A stretch of 5,177 bases of DNA from Candidatus Kapaibacterium sp. GTDB lineage: Bacteria; Bacteroidota; Ignavibacteria; Kapaibacteriales; UBA2268. Positions within the stretch are counted from its first letter, which is position 1. Every line of letters starts with the position of its first letter. A program made the position numbers and the translations under genes. Shown one piece after another: positions 1-5,177 of the stretch. The DNA lies in assembly GCA_938038165.1 (NCBI GenBank), contig CALHRB010000188.1, positions 1 to 5,177 of the forward strand, given 5' to 3'. Under the pieces are notes generated by a model. The model ran no database searches and was not told the DNA's origin. It saw nothing but the letters and a program-made list of their open reading frames with translations.

Positions 1-1296
1 TCTTTAATCAAAGCCCAAAATTGGCACAATCTCGGCTCATACAGTGTTGGAAAACAGCCTGTTGCATTCATCTACGATGATAGAAACCAAAAGATAAACA
101 TTTTTTGCGCCGGTTACGATGCTGACTTTAATGGTATTAAAGGTGATGAAGATGAATCACCTTCCTGGTGGCAGGCATCTTTGCTAAATCACCCCAATAC
201 GGAAGGAAAAATTATCGAAGAACCACAATTAGTCAAAGAATTTGAATTTGATTCGTTCCAGTTTCCTTTTCGCCCAGGTTATAATTATCCCATTATATAC
301 TATGGGAATAAAAATGAAATAGAAACTTTTAATATTCTAAACTTCGAAAAAATCCAAAATAGCACTCCAAAAATATCAACATCCTCTTTGACTGCTACCA
401 AGGATTATTTGCTAATAAGTTATCGTCCGTCATTTACCGATCCAGGTTTTGTCTATATTTTTGATCTGGTTAAAAAGAAGTTTATTGACACTTTGAATGC
501 TGGAGTTAATGTTCAAAGAGCCTTGTTTTATAAAGACAATAAAATTATTGTTTCAAATGAAGGTGATTTTGGAGCAAAAAACTCAACTGTTCAAATATTC
601 AGGAAAAATGGTGAGAAATACGAACTTGAAAAAATACTAACAACAGGAGATGTAACAAATCATATCTTAATCGAGAATGATTTATTAATTGCTACCAACA
701 ATAATTCTCACGATTTGACATTAATTGATTTAGAAAAAAATGAAATTCTGAAAAAAATTAAATTACCTACTGCTGGCTTCAACGGTCCAAGAGAGTCAGT
801 TTACTCAAGCAAATCAAATCAAATTTTTACTTCTACTTATAATGGTATTGTATATATTCATAATTTTGAAGGTGACTTAGTTGATTCAATAGAAACCAAT
901 GGAAATTCGGAAGGTCTTTTGTTAATAGAAACTCCAATTCCCATGCTTTTTGTTGCCAATGAGTTTGCCAAAGAAACTTATGCACCAAATTCTGATTTTC
1001 AGGTGTTTTTAAATAAATCATTATCAAAGGCTGATATTAAAGAAAATAAACCTGAATTTAGATTTGATTCATTTACTGATAAAATTGAAATTGATAACTT
1101 CGACTTTCAACACAAAAATATTTCAATATCAATTTTTAATTCATTAGGCCAGACAATCCAAAAAGAACAAAATTTATTTACAGGAAACAAGATAATAATG
1201 GATTTGTCTTCGTTGAATCTTGCAAATGGATGCTATATTGTGGTTGTTCAGAATAATTTTATAACTTACTGTTTTCCATTTATTTTTTCTAAATGA
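1..1296 (+). CDS. YncE/DUF5074-like beta-propeller protein with T9SS-type C-terminal domain (5' partial)
   Basis: The reading frame is open from base 1 with no stop, so the gene starts left of the window; the TTG at 181 is only an internal Leu codon. 431 residues are visible. Residues 17-57 hold an acidic stretch (DADFNG, then GDEDESPSWW) that resembles a calcium-binding loop. Residues about 75-345 look like propeller blades: alternating short beta strands with a YVTN-like pattern, such as 'LTLIDLEKNEILKKIKL' and 'GIVYIHNFEGDLVDSI'. An EGDFGAKNST motif lies at 187-196, GPR at 262-264 and VANE at 318-321. Residues about 351-431 resemble a T9SS type A sorting domain (ISISIFNSLGQTI, then DLSSLNLANGCYIV). 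The inferred role is a cell-surface or secreted ligand-binding propeller that works with the downstream TonB receptor, whose start overlaps this stop. Family assignment is fairly sure; the ligand is unknown. Confidence 0.85.
   Translation, partial: SLIKAQNWHNLGSYSVGKQPVAFIYDDRNQKINIFCAGYDADFNGIKGDEDESPSWWQASLLNHPNTEGKIIEEPQLVKEFEFDSFQFPFRPGYNYPIIYYGNKNEIETFNILNFEKIQNSTPKISTSSLTATKDYLLISYRPSFTDPGFVYIFDLVKKKFIDTLNAGVNVQRALFYKDNKIIVSNEGDFGAKNSTVQIFRKNGEKYELEKILTTGDVTNHILIENDLLIATNNNSHDLTLIDLEKNEILKKIKLPTAGFNGPRESVYSSKSNQIFTSTYNGIVYIHNFEGDLVDSIETNGNSEGLLLIETPIPMLFVANEFAKETYAPNSDFQVFLNKSLSKADIKENKPEFRFDSFTDKIEIDNFDFQHKNISISIFNSLGQTIQKEQNLFTGNKIIMDLSSLNLANGCYIVVVQNNFITYCFPFIFSK
118..153 (+). other. 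Putative EF-hand/dockerin-like calcium-binding loop in the first gene
   Basis: Residues 40-51 of the visible protein read DADFNGIKGDED. Acidic or Asn residues sit at loop positions 1, 3, 5 and 12, with Gly at 6 and a hydrophobic residue at 7, matching the DxDxNGxxxxxD pattern. It is followed at once by ESPSWW. No flanking EF helices are evident, so a calcium role is inferred from the pattern alone. Confidence 0.4.
1051..1293 (+). other. T9SS type A-like C-terminal sorting domain of the first gene
   Basis: Residues about 351-431 have the small beta-sandwich pattern of Por-system sorting domains. A strand ending in 'IFNSLGQTI' (residues 378-386) corresponds to the usual 'v.iyd.tGk.v'. 'DLSSLNLANGCYIVVV' (401-416) corresponds to the usual 'dls.L..G.Y.l.v'. 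The usual 'YPNP' opening is not recognisable; the segment begins PEFRFDSF instead. The likely consequence is export across the outer membrane and attachment to the cell surface or release. Confidence 0.7.
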
Positions 1297-3278
1297 TTGA
1301 AATTTTTCAAATTAAAGTTTTATTGTTTTTTTTTACTATCATAAGTATTAATCAAACTGTTTTTGGTAGTCCAAATGCTGACAGTGTTACATTGGTGAAG
1401 AAAGAATTCCCCGTAATTACAGTAGAAGGCAAAAAAAACAGTGTTGAAAACGTTTTGAAATATACAAGTTCATCAATAATTTCAAAAACAGAGATAATCG
1501 AAATTAACACCAATAATTTAAGTGGTGTGCTTCAATATCAGCCGGGGATATTAATTCGGGATTATGGTGGTTTAGGAGGATTAAAAACAATTTCTGTACG
1601 AGGAACAAATTCAATGCAGACTCTTATTACTTTTGAAGGAATAAGGCTTAATTCCTCCCAAACATCAATGATAGATCTAAATAAAATACCAATATCAATA
1701 ATAGATGAAATCCAAATTTTCAAAGGTGGGAGCTCTTCAATTTCAGGTTCAAATTCAATTGCAGGAGTTATAAATTTAGAAACAAAAAAATATATAGAAA
1801 ATGATGCACTAAACTTAAAAATATCTTATGGCTCTTTCAATGAGATTGAAGCCTCTGCGGATCTTAATCTTGGCAGTTCCTATCAGATTGTCAGTAACCT
1901 TGATTATCAGCATTCCGACGGAAATTTTCCATTTTTTTCCAATCAATTTGGTGAAGAAAAAAAATATAAACGTGAGAATGGTAACTTTGATCGGTTTTCT
2001 TTTTATCTTTTCAAACCTATTATAAATAAATCATTCTCACTTAGACCATTTCTTTTGTTAAGCTTAATCGAAAGAGGATCGCCCGGTGCAGTTCTACAAG
2101 GTCATATAGAATCCCTTGATGCTCGCTTGAATGAATTGTTTTGGATTTTTTGCATACCCACTGATTTTCAAATCAGCACAAATTCTGAACTCAAAACAAA
2201 TTTTAATTATAAATTCGAAAAAACAGATTATAGCAACCCGGAATTCTCGTTTTTGTCTGCTGATGGTAAAATAAAATATAATTACCAGGAAATTCAATTC
2301 TCTTCAGTTTATTCGAACAATATAATAAATGATTTGAATTTTTTTATCGGATTGGACTTCATTACTACAAAACTATATGGAAACATGCTTGATAAAAATA
2401 TTGGCGAGAGAGTAAGCAGATATAACATTTCAGGTTATTTCAATTTTGATTACAAATTGGAATCAAATGAATATATGATATTATCGACAAATCTGGGTTT
2501 CAGAGGTGACGCTGTTTTAAATTTAAATCCTAATTATTCCTATTCATTTGGAGCAAATCTGAATCTTCTAAATTATGATTTGAAAATCAAATCTTTATTT
2601 TCCAACAATTTCAGACTTCCGAGTTTCAATGAAATGTATTATCTTAATTATGGCAATTCAAATTTAAAGCCCGAAAAATCATATAACCTTAATATCGGAT
2701 TAGTTTATGAATTAAACAAAAATCTAAACTTTGAGATAAATGGTTTTTTCTTAAAAACCTATGATCAAATCGTATCTGTCCCATTATCTCCACTTCGTTG
2801 GAGTGCAAAAAATATAGCAGAAACATTCTCACGAGGTTTTGAATTCAGTTCAAAAGCTTCTTTTTTTGATAACTTTCTAAATCTTAAAATCAATTATACA
2901 TTTCAAATGATGACCGATGAGTCTCAAGGTTCAAACACCAAGGGCAAACTCATCGTTTATACACCTCAAGAACTAATTAACAGTACAATTTCGATAAAAG
3001 CAGGTTTAGCAAATGCTGTCGTTCAATTGTTTTATTCGAGCCACAGATTTTATTTGCCTCAAAATGATTATAATGGATATCTGCCATCATATTTTTTAAT
3101 AAACTTTTCTTTGTTTAGGGATTTTCGTTTTTTCAATAATGATTTTCGATTAAGGATTGACCTTGAAAATATATTTGACCGCCGTTATGAAATAATCAGA
3201 AATTATCCAATGCCGGGTTTTTCCTTAAAAGTTGGATTTGCAATGAATTTTTTGTTTCAGGGAATAAAATATGATTAA
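1293..3278 (+). CDS. TonB-dependent outer-membrane receptor, BtuB-like
   Basis: This 661-residue protein is predicted to import a scarce ligand across the outer membrane using TonB energy. Residues 1-25 form a signal peptide (hydrophobic core VLLFFFTIISI, likely cleavage after VFG25). A candidate TonB box is EFPVITVEG at 38-46. The plug spans about 55-165 and carries LQYQPGI (80-86), SVRGTNS (101-107), FEGIRLN (114-120) and GSNSIAGVINL (152-162). The rest is a beta barrel with alternating strands, including ERGSPG (260-265), RLPSFNEMY (441-449), GNSNLKPE (454-461) and ENIFDRRYE (625-633) followed by NYPMPG. No SusC-type N-terminal carboxypeptidase-like domain is present, and the length suits BtuB-like transporters better than SusC. 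The ATG overlaps the preceding stop (ATGA), and the end overlaps the next gene by 8 nt, so translation is probably coupled. Cobalamin is the leading substrate guess from the propeller neighbours, but siderophores or heme are not excluded. Confidence 0.93.
   Translation: MIEIFQIKVLLFFFTIISINQTVFGSPNADSVTLVKKEFPVITVEGKKNSVENVLKYTSSSIISKTEIIEINTNNLSGVLQYQPGILIRDYGGLGGLKTISVRGTNSMQTLITFEGIRLNSSQTSMIDLNKIPISIIDEIQIFKGGSSSISGSNSIAGVINLETKKYIENDALNLKISYGSFNEIEASADLNLGSSYQIVSNLDYQHSDGNFPFFSNQFGEEKKYKRENGNFDRFSFYLFKPIINKSFSLRPFLLLSLIERGSPGAVLQGHIESLDARLNELFWIFCIPTDFQISTNSELKTNFNYKFEKTDYSNPEFSFLSADGKIKYNYQEIQFSSVYSNNIINDLNFFIGLDFITTKLYGNMLDKNIGERVSRYNISGYFNFDYKLESNEYMILSTNLGFRGDAVLNLNPNYSYSFGANLNLLNYDLKIKSLFSNNFRLPSFNEMYYLNYGNSNLKPEKSYNLNIGLVYELNKNLNFEINGFFLKTYDQIVSVPLSPLRWSAKNIAETFSRGFEFSSKASFFDNFLNLKINYTFQMMTDESQGSNTKGKLIVYTPQELINSTISIKAGLANAVVQLFYSSHRFYLPQNDYNGYLPSYFLINFSLFRDFRFFNNDFRLRIDLENIFDRRYEIIRNYPMPGFSLKVGFAMNFLFQGIKYD
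1404..1430 (+). other. Candidate TonB box of the receptor
   Basis: Residues 38-46 (EFPVITVEG) lie just after the signal peptide and before the plug, where a TonB box is expected. They have the hydrophobic-Thr-Val character of known boxes such as DTLVVTA in E. coli BtuB. The assignment rests on position and pattern only. Confidence 0.5.
1455..1787 (+). other. TonB receptor plug domain
   Basis: Residues about 55-165 match the plug fold order. They include a Q-PGI segment, an RGTNS motif, an 'EGIRLN' ligand-face strand, a run of 'IPISIIDEIQIFKGGSS' and the closing 'SIAGVINL'. These are the most conserved parts of TonB-dependent receptors and make the family call secure. Confidence 0.88.
3259..3263 (+). 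promoter_or_regulatory. Shine-Dalgarno-like site for the third gene, inside the receptor gene
   Basis: AGGGA lies 7 nt before the ATG at 3271. It is the only purine-rich ribosome-binding-like site seen at the gene junctions here. It supports that ATG as the true start and lies within codons 656-657 of the receptor. Confidence 0.5.
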
Positions 3279-4164
3279 ATTTTATGTCGTTTTTAGTCTG
3301 TTTTTGTTTGTTTGTTTGAAAGCAGAATATCACCACCAAGGCGGAATAGATACAGTCTATTTATTTAATCCTGGTAAAGGACAAAATTCGGGTCAAGCCC
3401 TAGATTATTTCCCTCAAAATATTTTTGGTTTGCCTGATACAAATGCATCGGAGTTAATACCATCATCTGACCCAAAACAGATTTGTTCCTTAGGTCTTGG
3501 CGGTGAAATAATTGTAGGTTTTAAAAACTACATTATTTTTGATGGGAATGGTCCGGATTTTACGATTTTCGAAAACGCTTTCATCAATCCTGTTACTAAA
3601 AAAATTTTTGCCGAACCAGCAAAAGTATCAGTCAGCGAAGACGGTATCAACTTTTTCGAATTTCCTTATAATCTTTTAACATTAGAAGGTTGTGCTGGAT
3701 TAACCCCCACTAATGGAAAGGGAGATCCTTTTGACCCACAAAAAAGCGGAGGTGATAAATTCGATCTGGCAACCATCGGTCTAAAAAGAGCAAAATTTAT
3801 TAAAATAACCGATATTTGCAATAACATCCTGGATAATCCCAATCATCCTTTTTATGATCCAATAATAAGCGGTTTCGATTTGGATGCAGTTGTTGGGTTA
3901 AATTTAATTAGCGAAATTAATAATTACGAAATCGAAAAAAAGCAGGACGAGCCATGCAAATTAATCACAAAAAAAGATGGATACGAATTATTAACTGAAT
4001 CCCCATATAATTATTATTCAATTTATGATTATCTCGGCAAATTAATTTCTTATGGTAGTTTTAGCTATTGTCTTAGTTTAAAAAACTATGAATTTGATAA
4101 TACGACTTACATTTTAATAATTAGAACAAACAACAAAATTCATTTTTATAGATTAGCTTTTTAA
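3271..4164 (+). CDS. Secreted 'GPDF-FENAF' family surface protein with T9SS-like tail; function unknown
   Basis: The protein has 297 residues. Residues 1-18 form a signal peptide (hydrophobic core FYVVFSLFLFVCL, likely cleavage after LKA18). Cys15 has Val before it, so a lipobox is unlikely. Residues about 28-212 form one conserved domain with GKGQNSGQALDYFPQNIFG (35-53), SLGLGGEI (73-80), DGNGPDFTIFENAF (91-104), EPAKVSVSEDG (115-125), GCAGLTPTNG (140-149), SGGDKFDLATIGL (159-171) and SGFDLDAV (200-207). I recognise this as a family usually annotated only as cell surface protein. A jelly-roll or discoidin-like fold is possible but not shown. Residues about 228-297 resemble a degenerate T9SS sorting domain (YYSIYDYLGKLI, then TYILII, ending HFYRLAF). 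Sitting between the receptor and the lipoprotein propeller, with coupled starts, it is probably an accessory surface component of the same uptake system. Its biochemical role is unknown. Confidence 0.85.
   Translation: MIKFYVVFSLFLFVCLKAEYHHQGGIDTVYLFNPGKGQNSGQALDYFPQNIFGLPDTNASELIPSSDPKQICSLGLGGEIIVGFKNYIIFDGNGPDFTIFENAFINPVTKKIFAEPAKVSVSEDGINFFEFPYNLLTLEGCAGLTPTNGKGDPFDPQKSGGDKFDLATIGLKRAKFIKITDICNNILDNPNHPFYDPIISGFDLDAVVGLNLISEINNYEIEKKQDEPCKLITKKDGYELLTESPYNYYSIYDYLGKLISYGSFSYCLSLKNYEFDNTTYILIIRTNNKIHFYRLAF
3952..4161 (+). other. Degenerate T9SS type A-like C-terminal domain of the third gene
   Basis: Residues about 228-297 contain SIYDYLGKLI (250-259), matching the 'v.iyd..Gk.v' strand of sorting domains. 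After a short loop comes TYILIIRTNN (279-288), matching the final 'Y.l.i....' strands. The protein ends directly afterwards, as sorting domains do. The PNP motif is absent and the Gly before the last Tyr is replaced, so this call is weaker than for the first gene. Confidence 0.55.
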
Positions 4165-4166
4165 CA

Positions 4167-4217
4167 GTGAAAAAAAAATACATCCTCTTGTTAATTTCAT
4201 TTTTTCTTATAAGTTGC
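4167..4217 (+). other. Lipoprotein (SPII) signal peptide with lipobox
   Basis: Residues 1-17 comprise a Lys-rich n-region, a hydrophobic stretch YILLLISFFLI and the lipobox LISC, with Cys17 predicted to be lipidated. The residues after Cys (IKEPIEPD) are Lys/Glu/Asp/Pro-rich, which is compatible with surface exposure in Bacteroidota. Confidence 0.85.
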
Positions 4218-5177
4218 ATAAAAGAACCAATAGAGCCTGATCGTCCCAATCCTCTCTCGAAAAGTTCTTCTGCGATCATACTTTGCGAAGGATTATGGGG
4301 ATATAACAACTCAACTTTGGATAAATATCTTTTCGATGAAGATCTTGTAATAAATAATTATTTTTCTTTGAGCAATCCCGGATTAGTATTAGGAGACATT
4401 GCAAATTCAATCGCTTTCAAGGGAGATACTGCTTTCATTGCTGTAACAGTTTCAAATTCAATTGAAATAATAAGCTTAAAAACGGGAAAAAGTTATGGAA
4501 GAATTAAATTAGATGGCAATATGGGACCAAGATTTATATATATTTTAAATGACACACTTGCTTTTTTTACTTGCATTTTCGAAAATTCGATTCGTGTATT
4601 TAATCCTACTAATTTCAAACTTTCTGATAAAAGGGTAATTGTTGGTCCTGCCCCCGAAGGTATAGCAGGCTTCGAGGCATATATTTTTGTTGTAAATTCC
4701 GGATATGGTGATTATTTTTCAGAATATTACAAATCAAGCACTATATCAGTCATTGATGCTTTCAGTTTGGAAGAAAATTTAACACTAAAAACCGGACAAA
4801 ACCCAATAAAAATAGTATGCAATCCAAAAACAAAAAAATTCTATGTCGCCTTCAAACATTTACCCTCGAAAAAAGATTCTATAGGTGGTTTGATTGAATA
4901 TGATATTGATTCAATGAAAGAATTAAGAAGATGGCGATTCAAAATAAATGATTTTTGCTTTGATTTTCATAAGAATATCTGCTATGCACTTGATTCCGAA
5001 GGTGTCATAAAAATAAGTCTTTATTTAGACGATTCCACTTTCGAGAGAATTATAACCAATTCTCAAACATCAGATTTCTGGTATTGTATTTCTTATTATG
5101 ATTACGATAATACATTGTGGATAGGTAATGCTAAAAACTTTCAAATAAATGGTGAAATCCTTTGTTATGATTTATTA
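4167..5177 (+). CDS. BtuG-like / DUF5074-like beta-propeller surface lipoprotein (3' partial)
   Basis: The frame opens with GTG 2 nt after the previous stop and has no stop through the window end; 337 residues are visible. Residues 1-17 are a lipoprotein signal (KKK, a hydrophobic core, lipobox LISC with Cys17). IKEPIEPD follows, and this acidic +2/+3 region resembles Bacteroidota surface-export signals. From residue 36 the protein reads as propeller blades: EGLWGYNNST (41-50), LGDIANSIAF (75-84), NSIEIISLKTGKSYGRIKL (97-115), GPRF (120-123), NSIRVFNP (140-147), PEGIAG (163-168), VVNSGYGDY (175-183) and STISVID (191-197). This layout recalls the BtuG / YncE / DUF5074 propellers that cap TonB transporters, so its likely job is capturing ligand for the receptor two genes upstream. 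No ATG lies near the GTG, and the signal peptide starts immediately, so GTG is the probable start. The visible part carries eight Cys including the lipidated one. The ligand is not established. Confidence 0.85.
   Translation, partial: MKKKYILLLISFFLISCIKEPIEPDRPNPLSKSSSAIILCEGLWGYNNSTLDKYLFDEDLVINNYFSLSNPGLVLGDIANSIAFKGDTAFIAVTVSNSIEIISLKTGKSYGRIKLDGNMGPRFIYILNDTLAFFTCIFENSIRVFNPTNFKLSDKRVIVGPAPEGIAGFEAYIFVVNSGYGDYFSEYYKSSTISVIDAFSLEENLTLKTGQNPIKIVCNPKTKKFYVAFKHLPSKKDSIGGLIEYDIDSMKELRRWRFKINDFCFDFHKNICYALDSEGVIKISLYLDDSTFERIITNSQTSDFWYCISYYDYDNTLWIGNAKNFQINGEILCYDLL

Noticed and set aside
181..183. TTG as the start codon of the first gene
   Set aside because: The same frame is open back to base 1 and encodes protein-like sequence with the DADFNG and SPSWW motifs, so TTG is an internal Leu codon of a gene that starts upstream.
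833..1027. Minus-strand reading frame of 64 residues
   Set aside because: It lies wholly inside the first gene, has no recognisable motif, and is a shadow of the real frame.
1281..1300. Terminator or promoter between the first two genes
   Set aside because: The genes overlap by 4 nt. The T-rich stretch here is coding and has no GC-rich hairpin before it.
1828..2025. Plus-strand alternative frame of 65 residues
   Set aside because: It lies inside the receptor gene in another frame. Its hydrophobic composition reflects the barrel codons, and it has no independent support.
2094..2297. Minus-strand reading frame of 67 residues
   Set aside because: It is antisense to conserved receptor sequence, with no motif and no plausible start context.
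3312..3315. Lipobox at Cys15 of the third gene
   Set aside because: The residue before Cys is Val rather than Gly, Ala or Ser, and a normal signal peptidase I site (LKA18) follows, so lipidation is unlikely.
4121..4309. Minus-strand reading frame of 62 residues spanning the third/fourth gene junction
   Set aside because: It overlaps the lipoprotein signal peptide and the end of the third gene, both better supported. Its sequence resembles nothing known to me.

Overview
The window is coding on the + strand from end to end. It shows part of one tightly packed operon from an AT-rich (roughly 30% GC by eye) member of the Bacteroidota / Ignavibacteria / Kapabacteria group. That placement rests on two C-terminal regions resembling type IX secretion (T9SS) sorting domains, a TonB-dependent outer-membrane receptor, a lipoprotein with acidic residues after its lipidated Cys, and mostly absent Shine-Dalgarno sequences. 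No finer placement is justified.

Layout: (1) 1-1296, the 3' part of a secreted beta-propeller protein (YncE / DUF5074-like) with a T9SS-type tail; its start lies left of the window. (2) 1293-3278, a complete 661-residue TonB-dependent receptor of the BtuB-like type, overlapping gene 1 by ATGA. (3) 3271-4164, a complete 297-residue secreted protein with a conserved 'GPDF..FENAF ... GGD.FDL' domain and a T9SS-like tail, overlapping gene 2 by 8 nt. (4) 4167-5177, a lipoprotein beta-propeller with a GTG start 2 nt after gene 3; it stays open at the right edge. There is no intergenic stretch longer than 2 nt, and no RNA gene, mobile element, CRISPR array or terminator was found.

The best reading is an outer-membrane uptake locus. 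A TonB-dependent transporter (gene 2) is served by surface proteins that capture the ligand. The two flanking propellers (genes 1 and 4) share motifs in the same order and appear to be paralogues, although one seems delivered by T9SS and the other by lipidation. In Bacteroides, a BtuB transporter pairs with BtuG, a YncE-like propeller lipoprotein that binds vitamin B12. Cobalamin or a related corrinoid is therefore the leading substrate guess, but nothing in this window proves the substrate. Any cobalamin riboswitch would lie upstream of gene 1, outside the window.
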